From contig LSSK01000291.1 in assembly GCA_001969505.1 (NCBI GenBank), positions 1 to 25,562 of the forward strand: 25,562 nt of DNA, read 5' to 3'. The position numbers were made by a program, and so were the translations under genes. Under the pieces are notes generated by a model. The model searched no databases. It was not told where the DNA came from and saw nothing but the letters and a program-made list of their open reading frames with translations. How positions within the stretch are numbered: position 1 is the first letter of the stretch; every line of letters starts with the position of its first letter. The DNA comes from Zancudomyces culisetae. Lineage: Eukaryota > Kickxellomycota > Harpellomycetes > Harpellales > Legeriomycetaceae. Of this stretch, positions 1 to 10,661 are shown piece by piece.

Positions 1-1080
1 AAATCTCATATACCAAAAAAAAAGGCACGATAACAGTTTTATGATATGCTGACTAATTATGATACCTCGTATTCTGAATAAAAAACCAAAAAATAAAATA
101 AAAGGTCAGTGTTCTAAAAAAACAAAAGTTGTAATCATTGCGGAAATCTTCTAAAGATAGCTGGTACTAAATGCTATGACCCGAACCACTACTTCAAATT
201 ACCAAACTAATAGATTTTTTTATTTCCACGTTATACTATCTTTGTGATGTGTTATGTGCACAAAATTACAGCACTTAATTTCACTAGAAATTGTGGATAT
301 GCTCTGATTCACAAATAGTTAATTTTTTAAATCAGAATTTTTTAATTTCTTTAAACGAGCTGAAATAATGCGTCATTTAAAAATAATAAACATATTGATA
401 CACCTCATATACCTGTTTCTGCGCAGAGATTAGTAGCCAATTGTGGGATCAGTAATCCTATTTAAATAATAGAAAGGAGTCGAGTTTTTTTATCGATATA
501 TTCAGTTGCTAATAAATGCTGAAAAAAATCCTGCAAAATATCAATAATAAGGTCCAGTTTTACCTCACACAGTAAGGATTCATACTTACAATACATTATT
601 TCAGAGAAAACAATTCACTATTACGGTTTTTGTTGATAATCAGGATAAATTATTCTAATCAGAATGCTATGGAAGAAAGTGTCAGAATTACTTTTGAGGG
701 ATAGCTAGATTTCCCTATTTTTAGTAGCGCATTGTGAAATAATACAATCCGCAGCAAAATTAAACTGTTGAGAGAAAATTTGTGATTCCATCACAATCTG
801 AGTTTAATCGCGTCTTTAAATTTGTATACTATTTCAAGATACTTATCCAGCTTAATTAAGGATAGTGTGCTGGCTTTACTCTTCCCCATGAATCGATCAC
901 TAAATTATTTTAATTGCCCTGAAGAAGTTGGTCCTGTCGCTACACCCTCCCCTTCAGTTTGTAGTAAAGTCAATTGCATAGATTTTATATTTTTGATAAT
1001 TGGTATATTATTGCTTTTTAAAATCAAATAAGCTCGATAAAAAGCTTCAAAATTTTCTTATCATTATTAATTATTTCTTA
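1..1080. other. AT-rich stretch without a supported gene
   Basis: I see no gene here. The only open frame of note, 69 codons at 822-1031 on the + strand, has no recognisable motif and its length is expected by chance in DNA this rich in A and T. The right edge abuts the reverse-transcriptase relic. Confidence 0.5.
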
Positions 1081-1465
1081 TGATTCCCATTTATTATCAA
1101 GGATTAAACCAAAGACTAGGTATATCCCCACAATAAGCACATTATTATTTAGATTTTTAATATAATAATATTTTCTGTTTTAGTTGCCATAATCCTGCAT
1201 TTTCCAGCGTTTACCGACATTTCAAACTTTCCAGCCCGGTTGGTTATAGTAGCTAAAGTAAATTCCATTTCTTCTAGTGTTTCAGCCAAAACAACAAAGT
1301 CGTCTGCAAAGAGTAAACTCGGTGTTATATTTGATGCTAGAAGTTTCAAGTTAAGCAATCCTGGTACTGTACTCCTTTTATCTAACTAAATATATTGTTA
1401 ATGTATTCATCGAATAGGAAATGGGACAATGGGCAATCTTGTTCGGCGTGAGAGTTATGTTTAGT
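1081..1465 (-). mobile_element. Decayed non-LTR (LINE-type) reverse transcriptase fragment
   Basis: Read on the minus strand, three pieces of a LINE reverse transcriptase occur in the normal order but in different frames. At about 1442-1390 is QDCPLSHFLFDEYINNI, matching the family block around RQGCPLSPxLFNxYINDI. At about 1320-1190 is LLFADDFVVLAETLEE followed by MSVNAGKCRIM, the catalytic (F/Y)ADD block and the K-rich segment after it. At about 1131-1081 is YLVFGLILDNKWES, resembling the YxYLGxxLDNKW block downstream. Stop codons and frame changes separate the pieces, so it cannot encode an active enzyme. No endonuclease domain, poly-A tail or target-site duplication was found. The identification of the fold is firm; the LINE clade is not determined. 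Confidence 0.85.
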
Positions 1466-2018
1466 CACCAGGGAGAGCCTCCACGTCCGCTAAACTCGAA
1501 TACACATTTTAGACGCTTTTTATAATTTTTTCTTGTGCTTGAAGTAAGTTTTTCTTATTTTTGTAACTTATCTGGTGGATGTTCTAGATTGAGACATCAA
1601 CTTTGTACCTACTAGCTCATGGCTAATAAGTTGTAAATTGTACAAATAATATTTAAGTATACTACTATCTGAGTGTGGTGCCAAGGTTAGTTTATTGTGT
1701 TTTTACAAATTAATCTGCTATCTTGTTCCAGCTATTTACTTGCCTATTTTTCTTTAGATATTGAGATACTATTCCAATATTACTTAATTGCTAAACATTT
1801 TCTGGTTCATTTTGAAGCTAAGGTTTAAATTGTAACAAATTTGCCACTCAAAAATTAAAAATTAACAAAATATAGCAGAATCAATTCAATTTTGCCAGAA
1901 TTCTCGGAACTTCAATGCCCACAAATACCAACCTCATCAACAGCATTTTTATTGATCCTCATAAACTGCTCCTCCTAGACATTCTGAGTTAGCTATTTCA
2001 TCCTTGTCATTCTGAATA
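1466..2018. other. Intergenic stretch, no supported gene
   Basis: Nothing coding could be supported here. It lies upstream (on the minus strand) of the LINE relic and downstream of the MADS-box gene stop codon. Further LINE sequence may be present but is too decayed to read by eye. Confidence 0.4.
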
Positions 2019-3016
2019 TCATTTCTCTTCATTATTTTGACGACGCGCATTTCTAATGTACTTAATTGTCTCCGTAGCGTAAATAATGGCATCTGTATCT
2101 CTCGGTTTAGAGAAAATCTGCTCTTTCCTATTATTACCTGATGGCATTGTGGCGAGTTCATGTAGATCCTCTATGTCGTCGAATAATCTTTGCTCTGGAT
2201 ATCTGGTACTATAAGTATCAGTTTCACAGTTAGCGGATCCTAATCTATAAAGTTCACAGTGTACGTCTTCAACAATTACATTGCTATCTTGTAAATTCAA
2301 TATGGATTCTGCAACACTCGAGTTATCAGGATTTGCCATAGCCGGATCCACGTTTGGATCACAATCGGAATTCATTTTTCTGACCATTTCCATAAACTCA
2401 ATGCCATTTGTACTACCAAAAGCCATAGTCATGATTTCATCAAGCAGATTCTTTCCCTCGGTTGTGGAAATTACCGGATTAAATGCTGTGGTAGTAAAAC
2501 AGTAAGCATTCCCAAGCTCAGGAACCAAGAGAAAGATGCCTTGGGTTTTCGTTTTCAAATTAAGTTCATTAGCCTAGAAAGTGCAGAAACTGGTTAAATA
2601 TTAAACGACTCGCTGTGGTAGTACTGTAAACACATCTTGCATATTTCAAATCTTCAAAGCAACAGGTATGATTTTTTTATAAAATGTGTTATAAAGTAAA
2701 ACCAGGATCTAATATCAACTCAATATATAGCGTATAGGGACGGTAGTAGGTATTGAGAATGTCTTACGCCTAAAATTAACTGCCTCCTACCTGCAAGGTA
2801 TTCCACATGTCTATATATTCCCGCGAGGTTGGGGTCGATTTCCTCGACTATAAACCTGCTTTTTTGTCTTTTAAGCGCCTCTGGTGGGTTTGCAGTACTA
2901 TTTACCTCAGTTGAGTTTTGATGAGCCCCGTGTTTATTACGATTAGCTTCTGCCTCAATGTTTAGGTTTAAACTAGTCTGGTACTTCTCACCAGGCTTCT
3001 TACTACGTCTAGACAT
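2019..3016 (-). CDS. Divergent MADS-box (SRF/Mcm1-type) protein, two exons
   Basis: Predicted protein of 267 residues from exon 1 (3016-2768) and exon 2 (2573-2019), joined in phase 0 across a 194-nt intron with donor GTAAGA and acceptor CTAG. The junction falls inside the MADS domain: from R69-H70 to F109 the spliced product aligns without a gap over 41 residues with the Mcm1/SRF core. Seen are RHVEYLAGRRQLILG, then ANELNL (family AYELS), TKTQGIFLLVPELGNAYCF (family TGTQVLLLVVSETGxVYTF) and AFNPVISTTEGKNLL (family KLQPxVTxxEGKxLI). This alignment decided the splice site over the nearer GTAGGA. MADS proteins are dimeric DNA-binding transcription factors, nuclear. Here the basic FSKRKxGIMKKA helix is largely changed to YLAGRRQLILGA, and about three residues are added after IDPNL. 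The N-terminal 50 residues are basic and polar; the tail after residue 130 is acidic and unrecognised. DNA binding is therefore doubtful; dimerisation is more plausible. The fold assignment is fairly sure, the function is not. Confidence 0.8.
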
Positions 3017-5688
3017 ACTTCTAAGTAAAGGCTTGCGTCAGATATTCAAAATTTTGTGCTCAAGTTTGCTTGTTTTCTTAAATACAAATAGGTAATTCTT
3101 AAGTTATTTTTGTTTAGCCTAATGGTTCTTGATCAAAATATTTATACTTAAAGCAGTCTTATAAGTAAAAATACGATCTCGTGGGTTCTGAAGCCTATTT
3201 ATATTTAATCGATATAACAGTTTATAAAAAAAGTGCGTTGGCTCCTAAACTAACACCCATGTAATTTGTATGTGACACTTGTTCTTTTTCCATTAGGAAC
3301 AGTCTAGTGGAAGCTAGTACACAGGTAATATTCTCAATATTTTCTTTTAAGCTAGCTGCAGAGTATTACGAATTCTTGCAGATATTCTTTACATATTTAA
3401 TAACAAAACTCCAAGCTTGTACATGTGCGGAGGTAGGCTGATTTTGAATTGGTTTTTTGCAAGCAGTTGCGTTTAAAACTATATGTGGTTTTACTTTTTG
3501 GAGGAGTTTAGGTTGTAGAGTAAAATAAAATAACCACGCTTCATTCGGTTGCCATTTAAGTGATAATCAGGTTTGTACTAAATAGAGAATTAAAAGTTAA
3601 CCAAGCTGGGTATTTTAAGGGCGTGTTTTCCACTTGAATATTTATAATTCTTTTATTTTTCTTGTACACTATTTGTTATCGCTAGTGCTCTAATAGAAGC
3701 ATATACTTAAACATTTGTATCTTTATTTGCTGCAAACAAAAAAACAAAACAATTTTAATACAGTAATTGATAATTTTGCATTATGAAACTTATATCTTTA
3801 CTAAAGCTGAAGATAGGCAGGAGGGCAAAATGTATACTAACTATACGTGCAGAGAAATAAATAACTAACATTGCATATTCTAAACTAAAAGCATCGATAG
3901 TTCACAACCTCATGACGAACCTCAAGCAAATTGGATAATTTTGTCGTTTGGTTCTTTAACTGAAAGTATAGGCAAAGTGTTGTCAAACAAAAAGAGTATA
4001 TTGCTGCAATCACTTTAGCTATTGGTTGAGAATAATCATAAGATACAATCCTTTCTGGAATGCAGAAGAGTTAGCTCAAAAAGAGTAGTCTAGCATTCAT
4101 ACTCCTTCAACGCATGATTGGCGCAAATATTCAAAACGAGTTGATCCTTTCAGCTTTTGTTTTTTTACCTCTTGGTTCATCGCATCTATATTTATTATTA
4201 GCGAAGGGCAGGAAAATGAAAACCAAAATATGAACAAAATAACTCATTATCTGCTAAAAGCTTGCAAACCACAAATACAAAGCTATATTTTATTGTAGTA
4301 ACACATCTTGAGTGTGTGTACAAGCATTTTCTTGTAACATCTGGTATAAATTCTTTGTTTCCTATGATAGTTATACCAAAAAGCCAGTACCACCTTTATT
4401 TAAAATACAGCTTTTTTTTCTAAGCATCCCAGTTTTTTTTTTGGCTAGCTGTAAATTACTTTTGATATTTTATCACTAAATATTACATAATTTTGAAGAG
4501 ACCCAAATTTTTGCCAAGGTAGAAAAATATAAGCTATATTACAAATTGTTATAGCAGTTGTGTTTAGAATTCTGTTATTTTCTTTTGGATCGGAGTAGAG
4601 TATAAATTTTTTCAAATTTTTTAAACTGTTTAATGAATTTATAAACCTAGGACTATAAGTTATTAGAGCAATATATTGAAATATATGCTAATATACTGAG
4701 AATTAAACACCTAACAAAGTCATTCAAAAATTGAACAGCTTTTATTTCAGTTTTATTCAGTGAAAGATACTGGATTCAGCATAAAAAACTACAGAGGAAA
4801 ACAACACTGATTTTAGAAGGCAGGCTACAAAGAATTTTTTTATAGATCGCAATCAGTCGATGTAGAAAATCAATGCACCAGTACATTGTATATAACCTAC
4901 TGTCGTGTTGCGACTTATATTGTAACTTTATTTAGATATATGTAACTTAACTAACCCTATTAACTTTCTACCAAAAACGCACTCCCTAATTTCCTTACTC
5001 CTTTTTTAGCCTTTTTATCTTCCTATTTCCCTATCTCTGACTCTTTGTAAGTTATCCAATTTACGTTAATATTTATTATCGAGAATTACTACTGTCGGCT
5101 ACGACACTACTATGGTACTTTTGAAATTATTTCTAAAATAGAATTCGCGCAATTATGAGGCATATCCTATTTCACTTTTGTTTATTTGGTATCCAATAGA
5201 ATGATGATACACCAATAGTGTATTGATTACTTTTTGAAGGAAGACTTTGTTAAACCTTTTGTTATTCTTAAAACAAATATATGTGTTTATAAACAGAGTT
5301 CCTTTACTTTACTTTTCTTTTCTTCCAAAATTTTCTAAACTAATCAGAGTTTATATACTAAAGACCAAAAGTTGATTCCCTAATAAGAAAAGTGTTTGGT
5401 TTATATCCAACTAAATATAATATTGCAAACTATGCTGAAAGCATGCACATTTAAGCAGGTTAAAACTAAGAGAATACAACTAGTTCACAGACATTATAAA
5501 AACCGATTATAATCTTTTATGTGCGTGATGGTAGATTTTTTTAGCACTTAAAAATATCAAAAAAACGGAATACTTAAATCCAGGATTATATTAGATGGTC
5601 CTGGACGATATTGCTATTTTATGTGTTTTCCATCACTGTTGCTTATTTACTTTTAAAAGTTGGGGTTTAAAATAGAAATACGAATAGC
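3017..5688. other. 2.7-kb gene-poor region
   Basis: I find no supported gene, tRNA or intact element in this long interval. Stop codons are dense in all frames. Scattered short hydrophobic stretches occur, for example a 40-codon frame on the + strand near 4115-4240 with a membrane-like run (AFVFLPLGSSHLYLLL). These might be further remains of decayed genes, but no family could be named. The right end (about 5500-5688) would be the former promoter of the pseudogene that follows, and the left end is the promoter of the MADS-box gene. Confidence 0.4.
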
Positions 5689-7334
5689 ATGAAGGAACCG
5701 ACCTCTATAATCGAAGAAGAGATTTTAAATCGCAAGAAAATCTTGCTAGGTAATTTACTCAAGAGTGGTAGTAATTCAAATGGTTATTCTAGCAGTAAAA
5801 AGCGTTATTGTGGAAAAACCTACACAGCACAAGTGCAAGAATGTAGGGAAAATTTTATTTTTGATATATTAGGGGATACTCTTGAGAGGGCATAAGTGGT
5901 GGAACATCTATGCTTCTATTTGGACTTCGTATACTTTGTATTACGTTGCATCGTACATCCTAGCAAAGGTAACAACTGTGGAGGATGTCTTCTCATTACT
6001 TTTTTATTTTTTCATCACATGCAAGTATCTCGCAAATATCATCTCATTTAGCTTGGCCACAAATATAAAAACAAATGAAGAAACATGAACACAAGCCAAT
6101 CGTAGACCATTCAGAAAAAGGTCGCATGAGATCCATTTTAGTGCCTACATTACTTTTGCAATTTCTTTACTTTATATGATATCGCTCACTGTACCACTAG
6201 CCAGATATGGAAACCGATGGCAAAGTAGAAAAATGTCGCTTACAGTAATTATAGCATTCTTTCTCTTGGCACATGACTCGCGCTATAGATGAAAGGTTCC
6301 ATGAACGACTGCCTCGCGGGACTTGTTCTCCAACTATTATTGGAGCTGTTTGTCTTGAAATGAACAGGCTGAACAGGTTCTTTTCAACTTGATTTCCGGC
6401 GTAGCAACTGGGTTATTAACCTTTTTATCAGTTGCTCTTCTGCTTTTATTTGATTTTAGTCTACTTGGTGGTAGTGACAACTTTGTTCTAAAGATTTTCC
6501 TTCCAACTATATGTATTTTTTGCTTCTCTGTTACAAATAGTATTAAATTCGGCGGGCTGGATTAATTGGTAAAGAAAATTATGTGTTTTTATATATGTAA
6601 CCAACACGCTGAACAAAGTATCTATAGTGGCCTCAGTGGTACCGTTTGTTGGTCGAGATAAATTGACAGCTCTAGTTTCTAACTATCTCGAACGTATAAG
6701 CAATTCAGAGTCACATCTTACAATTGCCGCAAAACGTTCAATAGTTATCTGAATCTGTTTCGACAAACCGTCTGGAAATGACTGTGAATCTTTTGCATTT
6801 TATTACATAATAGTTTAGCTTATGTCGATTTCTTGTTCAATCATTTTCTCAAAGATCAGGTATACAAAACTGGACGAGCCATTAGGCAGAGAAAGTATAG
6901 TACCAAAATAAAAAAGATCCGATCTTATTCTATTTATACGCTGTTGGTGGTGTTGCTGTACTTGAAATGACCTCTATCTTGTTTATTGCTGCTTTCTTAG
7001 TTTCAATCACATATTTATCTACTTGTGTCAGCCATGTTCTTGATCGGTTGGATAACATCTTTGTACTCACCGATTTGACTCTTAATCTCATTATCGGTTA
7101 TGTTTTCCATCAGTTTATTTGAATTCTGGATGTTTAACGAAAGTAAAGACTACAGAAATACATTGGCTATTCGCAACAAATAAAGTAGGAAGCGAACTTA
7201 CTGAATACAACCGATCTTTTTGGTTTCACAACAGGACTCTGGTATCAATAGCATACTTACCATATGCATTAAGATTGTCATTCAGTTTTCACCTTGTGGA
7301 CTCACCAACTTTTCACCATTTGGTATTGCAATGA
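5689..7334 (+). pseudogene. Broken gene for a multi-pass membrane protein
   Basis: A run of coding-like segments on one strand, interrupted by frame changes and in-frame stops. ORF 5689-5895 (68 residues, ATG start) is continued in the next frame by 5882-6085, which holds WNIYASIWTSYTLYYVASYI and a hydrophobic helix. After an in-frame TGA the same frame continues to about 6291 with ITFAISLLYMISLTVPLA. A third frame at about 6270-6390 reads WHMTRAIDERFHERLPRG. A further frame at about 6378-6563 contains TGLLTFLSVALLLLFDFSLL. Later come VASVVPFVGRDKLTAL (about 6630-6670) and, at about 6937-7120, GGVAVLEMTSILFIAAFLVS, again hydrophobic; the last segment runs to about 7334. At least four breaks are needed to join them. 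No intron with usable splice sites spans the in-frame TGA codons, so a pseudogene is the best reading. The order of soluble head plus many membrane spans suggests a transporter or channel. I could not name the family. Confidence 0.6.
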
Positions 7335-7842
7335 GATAAATAGATGTGATCGTCTCGTCAAGAAAAGTTAATATCGTCGGATCGATCTTTTCGACAGTTA
7401 TTACTAACACCATTACTATTTGCATCTCTACCTTCATTAATGTATTTACGTTTTACTTAAGCCATGTCTAGTTACTCTATTTTCTTTGATAAAGGTTTTT
7501 TGTTATTTGTTTAATCACAATTGGTCACTCTGACACCTACTTTTAGTGAAGTTGGAATAACTAAGATTTAATTTCAAGAGATCGTCTGACACTTAGAATT
7601 TGCAAGTTGGAAAATAAAAGTACCATTATATGTTGAGCATTTGAGATTTTGAAAAAAAAGCCCCCACACAAAATAAAAAGATCCCAATTATGTTGTATAA
7701 TATAATATGTTTATTTAAATTTACATTACAATCAAAAGTACAACTAATATGGTAAAAAAGAGTACAATGCGTTGAAATATTACCTATAAGTATGTTTTGA
7801 TGTGTAGAACTCATTAGAAGGAATTCGTGAGATAGAACAAGC
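7335..7842. other. Intergenic region between pseudogene and orphan gene
   Basis: No supported gene. A 62-codon minus-strand frame (7626-7814) lies just downstream of the orphan gene's stop and is best read as its 3' untranslated region. The remainder may be the eroded tail of the membrane-protein pseudogene. Confidence 0.4.
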
Positions 7843-9114
7843 TCAGCACTTTAGCCTTTTTAGGCCACCAGAGCCAAGAGAGTCAGTAACAAGGTCAGAG
7901 CAAGTAAAATCGGACAGATCATCCTCATATGACACTAAATCGTCATCCAGGTCGATTAGACCAACAGAGGCTGGTGAACAAACCGCACCATTGATCGACG
8001 CAACTTTACCGCTATGCATATTTCTGGTGCTCAGTGGTCTGGAGAAAAGAGAAATCGAGGTAGAGTTGTTAACAGGTTCTACTACATCAGAGCCAGTTGT
8101 GGTCTCCAAATGTGCCAAAACAGATGATGGACATGGGGTTGTGCGGATAACAAACCTAAAATCCCAGGCATCAGGCATTCTTTTCAAAAAAAACTCACCA
8201 GGGCGAATGGTGGGGGAATTGCGGTACTTTTCTACAGACCTGTGGTATTTAAAAAGCTTTTTTAAAGTGAGTATAGAACACTCGTCATCAGATTCGTGCA
8301 GTGTAAGCTCAAGGCTGGGAAACTCAACACATATGCTTTCAGTTGCAGAAAATCCGAGGTTAGACCTCAAATATTCAAAAAATCCCTTTAAATTTTGTAC
8401 AAAAAGCCGGCGTTGCTTTCCTGCACTTAATCCGAAGGTCTCACTACCAAGTATCGAAAACCACTCATCCTTGTATTTGCACCATGCCTGTGGGACTTCT
8501 TTTCTAGGCTTTAATCCAACTTTCGCCATACAAGAGTGCCCACGCGTCTTTCCTGGATCTGAAAATATATTAACCTTTACAGAAAGCTCTCTATTCTTAT
8601 TCTTAAGCTCATCTTTGCATGAACCTTTTCCATCATTATCTTTTCTATTCCTCTTATCACTCTTTTTGACATATTCATCATTAAATAATCCTTCTGAAAA
8701 AGTAAAATTTTCAGAATCAGCCGAGCCTTTAAAAGCAGCGAGCTGCCCTGCATTCCCCTCACTTATAAACACCGATCCGACTCCCTTCGCATTTACTTTA
8801 CCAAAGGCCTTCTCAAAATCTGTAAACTTTACAAGACTTCCTCCTTCATTTACTAATAAGTCTTCTCGATAATCTTCACTCCTATGTCTTACCTTTCTTT
8901 TTCTACCAACTACGTTCGGTATTGAATTATCTGCTTGCTTTTTAATTGCGAAAAAACCACTACGTGCATCTACACTATCAGCACTCAGTACATTGTCGAT
9001 ATTGTTCATTATTCCCGAATCTTCACCACCGGAAAACTTGGTAGTTATTTGATCATAAATTGGACTGGAGGTAGTTTTACGACAAACACTTCCATTCAAC
9101 GCAAAAATCGACAT
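7843..9114 (-). CDS. Hypothetical 423-residue protein, no recognised domain
   Basis: An uninterrupted 423-residue frame with an ATG start (MSIFALNGSV) and a TGA stop after KRLKC. It is by far the longest complete single-exon frame in the window, which supports its being real. Roughly residues 1-190 are polar and low in complexity, with charged runs such as KKSDKRNRKDNDGK and DELKNKNRE, suggesting disorder and perhaps nuclear localisation. Residues about 205-335 look folded: they are rich in aromatics and helices, with WCKYKDEWFSILGSETFGLS, RRLFVQNLKGFFEYLR and RPGEFFLKRMPDAWDFRFVI. The tail is acidic (DLDDDLVSYEDDLSDF) and ends basic. There is no signal peptide, membrane span or Cys/His zinc pattern. 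The acidic tail would fit a nuclear or regulatory protein, but that is inference. I do not recognise a family. Confidence 0.7.
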   Translation of the reverse strand: MSIFALNGSVCRKTTSSPIYDQITTKFSGGEDSGIMNNIDNVLSADSVDARSGFFAIKKQADNSIPNVVGRKRKVRHRSEDYREDLLVNEGGSLVKFTDFEKAFGKVNAKGVGSVFISEGNAGQLAAFKGSADSENFTFSEGLFNDEYVKKSDKRNRKDNDGKGSCKDELKNKNRELSVKVNIFSDPGKTRGHSCMAKVGLKPRKEVPQAWCKYKDEWFSILGSETFGLSAGKQRRLFVQNLKGFFEYLRSNLGFSATESICVEFPSLELTLHESDDECSILTLKKLFKYHRSVEKYRNSPTIRPGEFFLKRMPDAWDFRFVIRTTPCPSSVLAHLETTTGSDVVEPVNNSTSISLFSRPLSTRNMHSGKVASINGAVCSPASVGLIDLDDDLVSYEDDLSDFTCSDLVTDSLGSGGLKRLKC

Positions 9115-9909
9115 CTTTCCAACAATAATATAAGTTTGCTATGCACTCTCTACCGTATATTTGCTTAAAAAAAGAATCCCAATACCTAAAGTCAGTATAT
9201 ATCCTCTGTTATATCCTCTAAATCCAAGCTGCAACAAGACGCTTTAATAGTTTTTGTTCTCTAAGAAGCTTACTTTTCAACTTGTTAAGTATATTCCAAT
9301 ATTTTGTTATATTTTTGCAAGAAAATTCAGCTAGAAGGAAGAAAAAAAATTTTTATGTGTCGAGGGGATAATAAAATTTTTTCACATAAATTTTGCTAAA
9401 GAGTGAAAAATATAATAGTTTTTTCTTTCCCCTAGTGGGTTTTCGAAGCAAAGAATTGGCATATTATTAGTAGTTGTGCCTATCACTATATGCGTACGTA
9501 ATAGCTATCCAATAATGTTATTGTGTTTATTATTCTCACCTACACACAATTCTTGTTTGCATTTTATTGGATATTTTTTAATATCACATATTAGCTGTGT
9601 ATTCGCTGAGTTTGGGTTTCCACCAAATTTTTAGTAATTTTATTGGCTAAAAAAAGTGTATGATCATCCGTTAATTAATATACGGCTTTTTTCTCTTGTA
9701 CTCATTGATTGTTTCTTTCCAGTATAACTATTGAATAATGCGGTTTCGTGGGGCCAGTAAACTTCAAATTATTTGTGTAGAAAAATGACCACAATAAATG
9801 GTGAAAAGCAAGGCCATGATCAATAAACGAATTTCTTGTAACTGGTTGTATTATCAGCTTTACTGATCAAAGGGTTCAGTACCCCCATCCCCACCCCCCA
9901 CATGCTCTT
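9115..9909. other. Upstream region of the orphan gene
   Basis: No gene supported. The stretch contains symmetric A-run/T-run tracts, for example around 9345-9415 (runs of A followed by runs of T near a short ATAAAATTTTTTCACATAAA segment), and a C-rich run CCCCCATCCCCACCCCCCA near 9882-9900. It probably contains the promoter of the minus-strand orphan. Confidence 0.4.
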
Positions 9910-10140
9910 TTGCTCCATTTGTCTCTCTTTGATGGTGACATTGAGAGACAACGTAGCCTTGGTTTCGTTAACTCTTGGGTTCCATCACTCCGAGAATTAT
10001 TTTACAACCACAAAAAGGATGCAATAAATTCTCAAGAAATGAAAAAATGTGAATCTTTATATACTGCACGACTTGCTGAAAAGCTAGATAATCAAAGGGG
10101 GGGTTATGTTTTACAAAGCCATCGTTGCATTCAATGGTAG
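9910..10140 (+). pseudogene. Coding-like 76-codon fragment without a proper start
   Basis: The frame has no ATG at its beginning (it opens with TTG) and ends with TAG. Its composition looks protein-like rather than random, with few A/T-only codons: GFVNSWVPSLRELFYNHKK, then SQEMKKCESLYTARLAEKLD. It could be a fragment of a decayed gene or an isolated exon. No family was recognised and no convincing flanking exon was found. Confidence 0.25.
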
Positions 10141-10661
10141 TTTGACCATATATATGATATAGCTACACATAAGTCATGCTGAATATATTGCATTACAAGA
10201 CCTTTTGTATTAAAACTGGGTTCCATTTCTGAATAAAGAATATGTTAGGTACTTGTGTGTCAGATAGTGTGGTATTGTGTATAAGAGCTCTAAATTATTT
10301 TGAAAAAAAACTTTTTGATTCACTCAGGTTAATAGAATAATCTGTCACAGAACACGAAGTAAAACGACCTGTATCAGTAAACCAAATATTGCTCTATTGA
10401 CATACATCTGCCTCTTTCTGAGCAAATATGTGAAAATAGTGGTTATTCTCGACACTGAAATTTGCATCTGTTTTAGTTTTGTTCAATTTCGTCGAATCAA
10501 ACTTAGCTCCAGATAATTTATAATATCAACTTCTGCAAATAAACCAAATTAATTAAACAATTTTTTCATACAATCTAAAACAGTCTAGAAAAATTACGGT
10601 AACAATAACTAGTATTAACATATTTAATCCTTACTACTCATACGAGGAAAGAAGGCGCAAA
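10141..10661. other. Upstream region of the HIT gene
   Basis: No gene supported. It is AT-rich and presumably includes the promoter of the HIT-family gene. The start context just before the ATG is purine-rich (GAAAGAAGGCGCAAAATG). Confidence 0.45.

Noticed and set aside
7991-8872. 293-codon open frame on the + strand
   Set aside because: It is antisense to the longer 423-codon minus frame and has the Ser/Phe/Leu/Pro-rich composition typical of a shadow.
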